A DNA stretch of 64,000 nt from Panaeolus papilionaceus. Its lineage: Eukaryota > Basidiomycota > Agaricomycetes > Agaricales. Below are positions 23,924 to 34,902 of this stretch, piece by piece. A program made the position numbers and the translations under genes. The notes below the pieces were generated by a model. It was not told where the DNA came from. It saw only the letters and a list, made by a program, of their open reading frames with translations, and ran no database searches. Within the stretch, counting starts at the first letter, position 1, and every line of letters starts with the position of its first letter. The stretch lies in assembly GCA_015501605.1 (NCBI GenBank), contig JADNRZ010000005.1, positions 1,178,001 through 1,242,000 on the forward strand. The letters are read 5' to 3'.

Positions 23924-25358
23924 ATTCACCATTTCAAGTTTCAGCGAAGTTCAACGACTTTCTCAGACATGAGTATCACTTCCGGCATACATTTCGACAC
24001 CCCACTGGACGCCTTTCTCCGCAGCCCGCGAGAATGGAGATATTATCCTCTCCAACTCTGCTTACCGATCCTCTCCTTGGACTCTTGGGGCTGGTGTTGA
24101 TTCACCAAAGCCCACTATAATCTGGTATTTAATATCGTGCATCCGTAGACCCAATGTCGGGATATTTGCATATAAATATGGGTATTTATTCTAGATTAGC
24201 GTACTTAGGTGTTTCGAACTTGTGATATACTTGCTAATTTATGCGTCGAAATAGTTTGCTTTCATGTGAGAGGTGCTGGCACGCATTCGGACTTGCTTAC
24301 ACGAGCACCCCGACGAAACACTGAATTTGCCTTATTATTGCCAAATCACAATCTGCTTTCCATCTTTCATGACCTCTCTTAATGTGAGCGCTCAATACCT
24401 TCTTACTTTCCGATTTATTGTGGAACAAGGAGGACCCAACCCTCAACCCATCATCTTGATGGTAGATCTCGCCTACTGAAGAGCGTGTGATTCATCATCG
24501 CCGAAAAACAACGTCATTGGCTGCCGCCCCTTGAACTTGTTCTGTCTCATTGGCGCAAGTTTAAACTCGTTTCAAACTTAGCACAAGTTTGTTCTTCTTA
24601 TCTTACACCAAGTTTACAGGCATTTAGATGGTGAATCTGGATCCCCGCCATTCCTGTATTGGTGACTCCGAGTCAATGGGAAGTGTGTCTTGAAAGGCTG
24701 CTGATCGTCTCAAGTCGCTGTATATGGGCGTCAACTCCCGTCAGTCGACAAAGGGACATAGGGTCCGATGGTAGAATCCTGTAACATTGGATTTCCATAG
24801 CGTCATTCTAGGAACGCACTGCATACCCAGACTTATATGTCAATCATTGAACTGCTATCAAAAAAAACATATATGTAAGCTCCCTCTCTAACCGTTCTAA
24901 CCGTTCTAATACTGGGTAAGTGGCACGTCTAGGCCACTCAATTGGAATATAGACCCGTCATCGCATCGATTTTAAGGCGGATTTCCCACAAGTTAGCACA
25001 GGTTGTATGTAAGAAGCCCACTGGACTGCCCTTCCTCCGGTGGCTCAAGTGTCCGAGCGCAGCCAGCCAATCCGATGAGTACGCTCCCAGCACATACCTG
25101 TGAGTAATACGTACACAGGTTCAATGCAGTAAAGATGGTGCACTCACTCTTGTTCAGGGGACACATTCAATGCCATTCCATCTTAAGCGTCGATCTATCT
25201 GAAAAAAACATATGTTTCATTTCAATGTAATTATAGATCGTACAGAAAGGTACGACGCATTTCATATAACTAGACGCTTAGACCCTACACTCTCTCTCCA
25301 CCCCCACGTCCAACCCTCTTCCATCTCCTCTCCCTCCTCCTCTCCGCCTCGCATCATC
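23924..25358. other. Spacer between G-domain genes B and C
   Basis: No gene is visible. It holds a short tandem ACCGTTCTA repeat near 24890 and several scattered GCACAAGTTT-like words around 24550-24610 and 25000. The right end, with a pyrimidine-rich stretch at 25295-25350, should be the promoter and 5' leader of gene C. Confidence 0.4.
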
Positions 25359-26534
25359 ATGACACAAGCGAGAGCCGCGCACAGCGACTGTCATCTCGAA
25401 ATGACGACTTATCATCACTCGGATGATATCGTCATCGCGTAAGTACCAGCTTGAATGCGCTGCGCGCTCCTTCATCTAATCAAACACACCTCACAGCGTT
25501 ATGGGGAGAAGTGGACATGGAAAGACTTCAGTAAATATACAGCTTGCTTTTTGCTCTGGAACAACGCTAACCTTGCAGTTTTTTATATCAAGTTTCTCCA
25601 CTACCTTTCCCAGAGTCGTGGAGAGGGAGTAGCAGTGGTAGATCCTGGAAGCATCCAACCTTCCGAAAATCTCAGTGCCTATAGGCTGTGTGGCCACGAA
25701 CGTTATAACAATAGGCTTGTCTTCGTCGATGAACCTGGTTTCGACACTGATTCCGGCACTAAATGGCTGTATGACATTGTCGGCGAAACCAAGGACTGGA
25801 TGAAAACAAAATAGTGCGTACATAGTTTGTTCCCATCGGTAAATCGAGCTCTTTGAACTGACGTGGTGGCTATAGTGGCTCACACAAGAAAGTAGCGGGT
25901 GTAATATATCTCTACGCTTTCAATGATCAGCATAATTCGGCACCTCATCCAAATGCGCTCAAGGAATCCCCCCTGCCTCACGAGTTTTCTTCTATGGCGA
26001 TTCTATGCCCCACCCCAGACTGTGTCAAATTTGTCAGTTGGGTCTGGGACACATATCCTAATAAATTCCAGCAAGAGGATGTTGTTGAAAACTTTACTAA
26101 AACGCGAAAGGTAAGGAAATATTTGTTATAAACTATACCCGCCCTGTGTTCTGATGCTTTTTATCAAGCAATTGACTGGCAGCGCGGAATATATCAGATT
26201 CTGGAGTGACGAGCATTCCGCCTGGGAGATAGTGTCTTCCATCGCCGATAAACCCCAAGTTTCGATGCATCACTTCCCTCACCTGCTGGAGTCAAGGGAG
26301 AATTTACAACAGCCAAGACCGGAGTCACCACCAGCACCGTCTCTTGCTTCTCGACTAGGTTTTGGGCTCAAAAAGGTGTTATGTTGTACAGCAGATGTAG
26401 AGCCTGCACAAGGGCATGGCATGAGCAAGGTTGAGCGAAAAGGACAAGTTGTTCAAGCCCAAGCGCGACGCAGTCATCAACGAGCGTCTGAAGGGCACTC
26501 GCGCGCAACCTCTTTCACTGGAACACTTCATTGA
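25359..26534 (+). CDS. G-domain protein C of a tandem family
   Basis: About 311 residues in five exons: 25359-25438, 25497-25530, 25593-25813, 25876-26110, 26169-26534. Exon 2 (34 nt) encodes the Walker A loop VMGRSGHGKTS. G3 reads FVDEPGFDTD, so the usual Thr of DTPG is Glu; Asp and Gly remain. Strand five is AGVIYLYAF and the G4 position FVSWVWDTY. The tail after LKKVLCCTADVEP is about 60 residues longer than in A and B, and basic. The third exon must start after an AAG at 25592 to keep the frame; the stronger-looking CAG at 25578 would give an early stop, so this copy may use a weak acceptor or be drifting. The Thr loss may affect magnesium or switch II function. Confidence 0.78.
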
Positions 26535-27127
26535 TTCCCAACTCCTATTATCACAATCGCCTTCCCTCCAGGGGTTTGAAATCCCCTCCCTTCGATAGGT
26601 TGAGGAAGAAGGGGAAGTCGTCGTCGACCGACGCACGCGCGGTGCGCGTAATATTTGGCGCTGGTGTCGGTTTTACGCTTGAGATGCAAGCAGGATCCAT
26701 GATCATGTACCCCCGACCCCTCCAGCGCTTGAAGCGCCCATCCAACCAGTGATTGACATCATGTCTCACTGGTTGTTGAGGGGGGAAATAAAACATTGCT
26801 TCAATGTTTTGACACGCGGCTGTGCCGTACATTCAACACTCTTGTTGAAACAACTGGAGATCGGTCATAACCCGATTTTCAATTCGTTATATGTATTTGT
26901 ATTTTTATCACCCGACTTATCTCATAGCGAACGGACAGCATAGTCTACCTTTCCCAAGCGCAAAACGCAAAATTTATGCCTAGTTGCTGTAAACTGCTCT
27001 ATTTGCGGTCCCCAGTTTGAGCGCTGTATTAAGTTCGTCGAGGCCAATGTATTGCTTGAGTAATGTAAATGTTATCTGTTACAAGAGAAATGTAATCCTG
27101 CCAATAAGAGGTTGCAACATGTATACC
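26535..27127. other. Spacer
   Basis: Between G-domain gene C and the FMT1 stop codon. No gene or repeat is recognised; it should hold the 3' ends of both convergent genes. Confidence 0.45.
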
Positions 27128-28650
27128 TCATAGCTTAGAGCACATCTGCGACCCAAAAACCATCACACGACCCTCTTTACCCTCCTTCGTCCCATTCCAC
27201 CACTGTTGAGCATTCAACTGCTTCTTTCCCTCTGACTGCAGCGAGTTCACGCCTAGAACAGACCCACCCGCACACCGAACCAGCACGCTTTTCGTTGGGT
27301 TATTATACACTGCCGAACCAGGTTGCTGGTCTGGTAGTTTCCCCATGGCTTGTTCGCCGGATGTGAGTCCAGTCAATTCGCAGATGTCGTGGAATTGAAC
27401 TTCAGCGCCATTGGGTGTGTATGTGAATACGGGTTTCTGCGGGGTGCAAAGATGATAAGCGTGTGGGTGAATAAGGACGAGGGAGGGTGAAGGCATAGAA
27501 ACGAAAAGAAAAAACACGAACTTGATGTGATATCGCTCGGTGCATTCGGATGATATCTCGTGCTGCATGTCTCTGGAAATCGATCAGTGCATCCGTAGCG
27601 GTGATAAACGATGCACTGGGCGCGTTCTCTGCGGACGCTTGTGGGAGACATGTAGCCTAGAGTTTGGCAAGGGTTAGTTGAACGTTGGGGACATGACAAG
27701 TCGCAGATGCTCACAGAGCCTTTTATCATATTGCGCAGTGACTTTGCAAGTAGGTCTCCACCCTGCACAGCCAGTCTATCTCGCAATGTGACGAAGGTAT
27801 CGTCTGCATTGATAACCTGTACAGAAGAAAAATTAAACGGTCAGCGACTATTTCTGCGACGAAACACACGCACAGCTTCCTCCCTCTCCCAAATTCGACC
27901 TGCATCGATCCCCTCGCTTTTCTTCAGCATTTCAATAATGCAGACACCGGTTTTGTGCCTCCCGTCTAACAAGGCACGCTGAAGTGGGGCAGGTCCTCGA
28001 TAGTCAGGGAGTAGAGAGGGATGCACATTTAGTCTCCGGTCCTTCGCGAACATTTCCAGATGTCCTTTGCTCAGGATTCGTCCAAAAGAAGCTGTTATCA
28101 CGATGTCTTCAGGTGGAGGTGTTTGCGACGCGTCAGTTGGCACAAATTCCGAGAATGGAGGTGGTAACTGCAGAATAGATGTTCTGGGTTAAGGTATTGT
28201 AGTTTGAAAGTGGGCTTGTGTACATACTTTCCATGTTCGAAAATCTGGTTTCCTGTGAGGAATAGTGTGCACAGAAAGACCAAGAGTCTCTCCCAGAGTT
28301 TTCAGAGGGGCTACAGACGCGTAAACAAGGGAGATGCAAGCGTAATATGAATTCTTACATATAGACAATTGTGACCCTCGACGGCCAACTTTCGTGTCTG
28401 GTTGAGTCGCTATCACAATATCCTGCCATACATCTATGATACTGATCAGCTCGTCAATATAAATTCATCCGTTATTCTAGGTTAAAGGCCTGCCTTTATG
28501 TTTGTGGAGTTGTGTCAATACACCACACGAGAACTCATCGCGACCCATAAACAGGATACGAAAACCGTGCTTTTGCCAAGTGCTGCTGGTGCTGGTGTTG
28601 TAGCACGTTAAAAGAGACCGTTGAAAGCGACATGATAGAGTAGGGAACAT
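27128..28650 (-). CDS. FMT1: Mitochondrial methionyl-tRNA formyltransferase
   Basis: About 384 residues in seven exons: 28494-28650, 28359-28433, 28228-28310, 27874-28167, 27715-27816, 27522-27656, 27128-27436. It formylates initiator Met-tRNA with 10-formyl-tetrahydrofolate in mitochondria. The N-terminus [18 protein letters not shown] is a plausible mitochondrial presequence, followed by the formyltransferase start [15 protein letters not shown]. The catalytic region has [29 protein letters not shown] and TGVCIIEM, with the His of NVHPSLLP at the active site. The C-terminal domain ([14 protein letters not shown]) matches the tRNA-binding domain. The first intron needs a GC donor (28493, reading GCAGGC), since no GT keeps the frame. 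A plant-like or bacterial origin need not be invoked; length fits fungal homologues. Confidence 0.92.
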
Positions 28651-28900
28651 CCTAAGTTAAAGCTGCGCGACCGATTATGAACAAGAGGTTTGGGAGCAAC
28701 TTGAAAAGCTTGACAAGCCTGGAGTGACGTTGATGGCTCGGGCCGTGCTGCCGACGTTGAGCGCTCTCACTGATAAAAATTATTTTCCATAAATTGGCGA
28801 AAAATACAACAACTCCGACAGACGAGTATTCACGGCGGCAAACGTTGTTTTTCAGATGGTGTACACTACCAATACAGTGGAAGGTTCTTTAATGAACGTG

Positions 28901-29852
28901 CTACATAACACGCATCGGCTTGGAAACATTGACTTGCAGACTATTCCCCAAACTTTTTGATGTAGCCAAAAGCCTGAACAGCTTTGTCCACGGATATCTA
29001 CGACTTCTGCGTTTAACTCTGAGGGACTTTATGAGCTCTATAACGGCCTCATCCACATTGTCGTTCATCTTCGCCGAGACCTCGTAGAATGCGCAACAGC
29101 CGAGCTGTTGGGAAAGACCAAATCCGTCTTGATAGCTGACTTCGCGATCCAGTTTGTCGTCGCTCTTGGTTCCGATGAGAATGAGATTAAGCTTCGAATT
29201 CTGTTTGGAGTTAAGCGGGATTTGTCGAGCCGCCCTGCAAAGGTCCTGGAAAGTCGACATAGAGTTGACTGCGTACATCAAAATATAAGCGTCGCAAGGG
29301 CTAAGCAAAAAATATCAGTCACACAGCAGTGGAAGACTTCGTCCTATATCCTTACACAAGCAATTCGTCGTCAATGTCATCATACGAGGCTGGTGCGGGA
29401 GGTTAGCTGTGTAATTCTCAACTGAAAAATGGTTGAGAAAGCGCACTTTGTGGAACCCAAGAATCCAACAGCTTGACGTTGCAAACATCTCCGGGGGTAA
29501 TGGTCAAGTCCTTCTTGTGTTCATCATGGAACAAACCACGGTCAAAATGATCCTATTTTAAATGCATGAATATCCATGGTCTTTGAATTAAATCGCGCAG
29601 TCATAATTTACCCCTGCACATGGGAAGGGTGGTTGGTTAGTAATGTGGAGACGATTGAAAGAACAATTTGAACTCACTGTATTCGTTGCGAGCAAACTAC
29701 GAGTACAAATTCCCAGGTTAGTGAATGGTGCAGAATGAGGGGAAAACACGAATTACCCTATACGCAAAAGCAGTCTTTCCGACATCATAGTCGCCCAGCA
29801 ACAAGATCTTGTACCTCTCGCTCCTAGAAAAATACGAGGAAAATTGGCGCAT
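28901..29852 (-). CDS. Divergent Ras-like small G protein
   Basis: About 218 residues in six exons: 29757-29852, 29678-29696, 29612-29613, 29447-29552, 29356-29389, 28901-29300. G1 is LLLGDYDVGKTAF. Strand and switch I follow as FARNEY-R-DHFDRGL, aligning with the Ras NHFVDEYDP region only if the 2-nt exon at 29612-29613 supplies one Arg codon with its neighbours. G4 is GTKSD and G5 is VSAK. The G3 region reads LLDSWVPQTSYDD, so the conserved Gly and catalytic Gln of DTAGQ are gone. The C-terminus is basic (LRVKRRSRRYP) but ends KPMRVM without a CAAX box. It may be a GTP-locked or regulatory pseudo-GTPase. If the micro-exon is wrong, the gene is broken by a frameshift. Confidence 0.75.
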
Positions 29853-30679
29853 AGTGAAAATCAAAGGTCCAGGACGCAACGGCCAGCGTGGTCTAAAGGC
29901 AAGAGTGTTTCGTTGATGGTCAGGTATTTATCTGCTTCAGAGCATGCCGTTAGGGAGGAGGCCAAGCCAAACCGCTTTGGTACTGAATGTACAGCCAAGG
30001 GGGAACAGGTGGATTCATGAAACGGTGGTCGGCGTTCGCTATTATACCATCCAGAATGGGAAGAGCATCCAACAAACCATAGAGTTGGTTCTGTCATTCA
30101 AGAATCCGAAATGGAGGGAGCCAATAGGACAGCGGCGATGCTCAGCATGTGCGAAAGGGTTCCACCAAACACCAAATGTTTGCAGGAGCATCAAAGGATG
30201 AGATCCAATAGAGTGGACCACACCTACCCACCTCTATTCACTGACCAATGGCATCGGTTGCTGATGGAACCGAACCTGAAATAGAGTGCGCCCATTTGTT
30301 CGACATGTTAGTAACTTGACGGCCTGTGCTGCGCTCACACTTATAAGGATTTACCATGTGGCAACCAATGGTAAATAAAGACCTTAAGAAATGTAATGAA
30401 ACAGAGTTACACCACGGTCATTATTATAAATTGACGTGGATAATGACTTTTGAAGGAGGTCCGAGTGAAGAAGTAATGCCAATGGTAGAGAGACGGGTTC
30501 AAGCCGGCAATTGGATACCATAATAGGCTTATCACTAGCCCGACGATGTAAACAGTTTACCGTGGTTTTTAAATCCATTCTTTATTCTTCACCGTCATCA
30601 ACGACGTCCACAGTGCTCTGAACGAAACAGTATTTCCCTTCGATTATCATTTTAACCAGATCTTACAGCGTCGAACAGA
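29853..30679. promoter_or_regulatory. Divergent promoter region, Ras-like gene and CAB2
   Basis: An 827-base spacer between two divergent genes. No strong TATA box is visible on either side. No other gene is supported. Confidence 0.45.
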
Positions 30680-32021
30680 ATGCACACAGAACCAACGACC
30701 TTTTCAGCAGAATCGTACTTTGCAACCCAGCTACCACCATCAACTCTTCAACAGGACATTGACAGTACAAGGCAATTCCTCACACGACAGGTGAAAGAGG
30801 GACGTAATGTTGTTCTGGTAACAGTAAGTGTTTCATCATACAGAGATATCCATAATAGACCCCTGATCTGACAACCATCCTATCTTCTGCACACCTTATC
30901 TCATCGACAGAGTGGGGGAACAACGGTGCCATTAGAGTTAAATGTGTGAGCGCGTTTACTCCGCCCAATACATGACAAGGGCTCACGAAGTTAAATTGGT
31001 GTATTAGTGTCCGATTTTTGGATAATTTTAGTGCTGGTATGCACCTTCATGAATCCTTCATCCTCGCGCCTTTGGACGGTAACCAACTTCCTCAATTATA
31101 GGTACTCGTGGCGCAACATCCGCAGAATACTTCCTGAAAGCCGGATATGCTGTCATCTTTATGCATCGACAGTTCAGCTTGCAGCCATTCAGCAGGCATT
31201 ATTCGCATTCTACCAACCCCTTTCTCGATTTCCTAGAGATCGAGGCATCAGAGCAAGAGCTTGACTCTACACCCCGTATCTCAGTTACTCCAGAGAAACG
31301 ACCGGATCTTTTGGAGGTTCTGACAGCCTACAAGACTGTTCATGCTCTTGGAACGCTCCACACCCTGACGTTCGTTACCGTCAACGATTACCTATGGCTT
31401 CTCCGCGCCGTCAGTCAGGAAATGGCTACTCTTCGACGTCGTTCCATGTTCTATCTCGCAGCTGCTGTGAGCGACTTCTTCCTGCCTAGGCAAAAGATGG
31501 TAAACCCTCGCCTTCCACAGGTTTAGCACATGCACTGACCATGAATCAGTCCGAGCACAAGATCCAGTCAGGGAAAGGCAGTCTTCACATCGAGATGGAT
31601 CAGGTTCCGAAGATTCTGAAGCCCCTTGTGGATGAATGGACGCCTGGGGGTTACATCGTGTCTTTCAAAGTCCGCCTTTTTCATTCCTAACGTAAACTTC
31701 TTACTAACCAGCTTTCGATAGCTCGAAACCGACCAAAATTTATTGCTTCCCAAAGCCAAGCAGGCTCTGGAGAGATATGGTCACCAGGTTGTCATCGGCA
31801 ACGACCTCCATCGCCGAAAATTCGAAGTTGTCTTCGTTTCTAGAAAGATATTGCCCCCCGTCATTGATGACTCAATTAAACCGGCAGATACTTTTGAGGA
31901 GTATTGGTTGCGTATCGATATCCCAGCGCACCCCGCCCCCGGAGAGGCCGTCAAGGAGATCGAAGAGGATATCGTGGCAGAGTTGGTAAAGAGGCATGCT
32001 GAATGGATCAAACAAGGATAG
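30680..32021 (+). CDS. CAB2: Phosphopantothenate-cysteine ligase
   Basis: About 341 residues in six exons: 30680-30823, 30911-30945, 31008-31036, 31102-31499, 31550-31669, 31722-32021. It joins 4'-phosphopantothenate to cysteine in coenzyme A synthesis, as a separate enzyme in eukaryotes. Signature segments are VVLVTSGGTTVPLE, then VRFLDNFSAGTRGATSAEYF (nucleotide-binding loop), FYLAAAVSDFFLP (the A-A-V-S-D motif), IVSFKLETD and VVIGNDL. The intron after SGGTT and the one inside SAG-TRG both cut conserved loops but keep the frame. One donor at 31670 is weak (GTCCGC). Length matches eukaryotic PPCS. The enzyme is cytosolic; no targeting sequence is seen. Confidence 0.93.
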
Positions 32022-32462
32022 GTTCGCCAGTGGGTTGATAGGCTGGCTGAGATATCCACAAAGATGAAAATATTTAAAATATTTATTGACAATGCTTGCG
32101 CTCTTAGGCTTGCTGGACCCACGTCGTATATCATCAGAATCTAACAGGTCTGGAAGGATGGAAATGGGCATCTAAATCAGAGATCCTATTATGTTGCTAC
32201 GACCGGATTTGTACAGTGTAAAAGTACGTTTTGTGGATGGGTGGTAGATGTATTTCGGCTATTAGTCTGGCTGAAGGGAATATAGATGTGAAATCACGTT
32301 CTTGTACATCCCAAGGTCAGCACATCCTATCACAAATGTCGCCGTCGTGTTATAGTGGCTGAAGGGTCCATCAAGGGAGTGTGATAATCCATGAATTGAT
32401 GTGCGTGAAATGGAATAAGGAGAATATGACAAATTCAAACAGAACTTGAACACAGTTGAGAT
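32022..32462. other. Convergent 3' spacer
   Basis: Lies between the CAB2 and RPB10 stop codons and should hold both 3' untranslated regions. No gene is recognised. Confidence 0.5.
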
Positions 32463-32859
32463 TTATACGGTTGCACCAAATTGATCCTTCTTTGAACGTT
32501 CCATGGCTTAGTTCATTGTTAGCAAATGCGGCTGAACCTATATTGAAGGAAAGCCTTACGATTGTAATGAAGCAGCTTTTCAATCAAGTCGACGTGCGTA
32601 AGTACCATCCTACGACAGCAATAACGTCTGAGCTGTAGCTCGTCAAGCGCTTCACTTCATCACATCGTCAAATTTCATGGAAGATAGATTATTGCTTGAA
32701 CAACATACCCTTCGCTCATGTCTCGCGCCAGCATCTCCAAATAAGCGTTCCATTTGTCACCAATGACTTTTCCACATGAGAAACATCTAACAGGAATGAT
32801 CTGTCCTCCAATAAATATAAAAACTTTGGTTTTATACAACTAATCAAGAAACATACCAT
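32463..32859 (-). CDS. RPB10: RNA polymerases I, II and III subunit Rpb10
   Basis: A 77-residue protein in four short exons: 32857-32859, 32709-32800, 32560-32654, 32463-32506. It is the small zinc-binding subunit shared by the three nuclear RNA polymerases. The protein starts [18 protein letters not shown], with the CxxC pair, and has RRYCCRRM with the second cysteine pair, then [17 protein letters not shown]. This is near-identical to Rpb10 across eukaryotes. The first exon is only the ATG; the intron begins directly after the start codon. The last intron has GTAAGG and a TGCTAAC branch site, and the tail [14 protein letters not shown] is typical of fungal orthologues. Because every exon is short, simple frame scans miss this gene. 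Confidence 0.95.
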
Positions 32860-33383
32860 GACTGTTTTGACCAGTGGTGGTGGTTCAAGACTCAAGAGGA
32901 AAGCAAAGAATTAGTCAGCACATGACTTGATGCGGACTTTACCCAGCGGCCCGACGCTCCGCAACCCTCGCATCAATCAGCGTGAAGTTGTGAAGCGCTC
33001 AAGATGATGGACCATAAAGCAGGAACCTCTTGTCTCCGAGCCAACATCCAATGAGCTCCCTTATCACCCTCTTGGTGGTGTGCATCGCTGTGCTAATTTA
33101 ATTCATTGAGCTACTGAGGCCATATCCGCTCCCCATATGTCCTTACCTCCATCTTCAGTAGTGCCGGTTCAACGCCTGTTCAAGTAGTAGTGCGCCAGTG
33201 AATGTGAAATGTGAAACACCGACTCCCGACCGTTACGCTGATATGTAATTTCTTCCTTCAATTCTCTGTTGGTCTTAGATGAACTTACGAGGCGGCCGAC
33301 CTCCACCGGTTAACCCTCACGCGAATGGTATCTGGTATAAATTGGATGTCAGTACCCGCTGGGTACTTTCATCAATTCCTACC
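32860..33383. promoter_or_regulatory. Divergent promoter region, RPB10 and F-box gene 1
   Basis: A 524-base spacer between divergent genes. An in-frame ATG at 33279 could extend F-box protein 1 by 35 residues, but the added sequence has no F-box character. Confidence 0.4.
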
Positions 33384-34767
33384 ATGTTGGACTCCCCTAC
33401 TCTTCCCATTGAGGTTATTGACAAGATATTTCAAGCGCTTAAGCGCTGCGACGACATCCCATCCTTGAAATCCTGCTCTTTGATCTCGAACATCTTCCTT
33501 CCCCTCTCCCGGAGGTATCTGTTCCAGAAAACTGTGTTGTACATCACCGTTGCCTCTGCCGACTCTACTCCCCGTGTTCATAATAATTGTCTAAAATTTT
33601 TGTCGGATGATAATCATGTCGCGTCCTTTATACGCAATCTGTCCATCGTACCTCATCCTCCCCATCTGAACCCCTTCGAAACCTCCGGCGCCTTCCAGAA
33701 TATTGACCAGCATACCCTGTCTATCGACGCAGCGATAAGTATGTTAAATGCTCTACGCTCCAAGGCAACGTCTCTCAGCGTCCTATCCATCCACTCAAAC
33801 ATGCTTTCCGATTGGACGTCGTTCGACACCAGGCTGAGGTCCGCCGTTCTAGCCTTTCGCAATGCCCCAACGTTGCAGTGTCTGGAAATGCGGTATCTTG
33901 GGGTTTCGATGAGGGAGTTGGAGCATTTGGTTGGCCATAATTCGTCCATAAAGGTGCTCCTACTTCACGGGGTCTACCAGGCTAGACCAGGGGCTATTGA
34001 TAGTCTACCTGGGCCCCAGTCTGTAGAACCTTCACAGCAAACTAGCTCCACTCCGCTTCGACTCGACATATGTCTAGAAAATCATGGCTCCGCATATCTG
34101 ATGATCCCCTTCATACACAGAGTGGGCAGACGGCTGTGCAGTCTCAAATGGCGGTCGAGTCCATGCCTAGGTACGATCAAAGTTGCTGTTTCTTGTCGGT
34201 TTACACTTATGTTACGAAACATTTCCCGCAGTTGATCAAGACACCTACTTTCACCTTCTCGACCTTCACCATCTCCCGAACCTTAAGGAAATAACACTCG
34301 GTTTGCCACTTAGGTCGAACACCGGACTGGATGACCTCACCACCTTCCTCTCGGGAAACAGCGATGTTGAAAACGTTTCGATGGACACAAGCGACAGCAA
34401 GTCATTCGAAATGCCACTGCAACATATAACATTGGAATTCGATTGCCAAAATTTGCCTACAATGCAGGTATACTCATCGTGGAATTGGCCCACCCTTGAC
34501 AGAATTTTATCACCACGACAGTCTGTGGGTAACGGTCAGATATCCAATTATACCCACAATGGCGCCGAAGGCTATTCGAATACATTGTCCCGGAACGCCT
34601 ACCCGCAGCTGCGAAGCGTCGCATTAACGGTCAAACGCACGCCGATGAGTCCCGTCCGCCCCGCACTGCTAGATCAACTATTCGAGATCTTCCAACAGAA
34701 CCTGCCACGTGCAACCTCATACGGTTTATTAAAGAAACAAACAGATGTCATAGAACACATCGTGTAG
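33384..34767 (+). CDS. F-box-type protein 1
   Basis: About 440 residues in two exons, 33384-34170 and 34232-34767. The N-terminus MLDSPTLPIEVIDKIFQALK is a basidiomycete F-box start, followed by SLKSCSLISNIFLPLSRRYL. The rest has leucine-rich, repeat-like spacing (FIRNLSIVP, TLQCLEMRYLGVSM, HLPNLKEITLGLPL) without clean LRR consensus. F-box proteins bind Skp1 and choose substrates for SCF ubiquitin ligases; here the substrate is unknown. The intron is 61 nt and in phase. It lies tail to tail with F-box gene 2, 135 bases apart. Confidence 0.8.
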
Positions 34768-34902
34768 AACCATCCACATAATTCTTTCTTTCTTGTATTG
34801 TTTATCACCATCTGTTTCTTTAATGCATGTCTGCCGTTGTGTAAATTAAATTGAGCCTGTTGATCCGCAGAAGAGCCTGGATCACTCACAGACAATGAAA
34901 CC

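Noticed and set aside
25531..25578. The stronger-looking CAG acceptor for intron 2 of G-domain gene C
   Set aside because: It leads to a stop codon within 18 codons. The AAG acceptor at 25592 keeps the frame and aligns with copies A and B.
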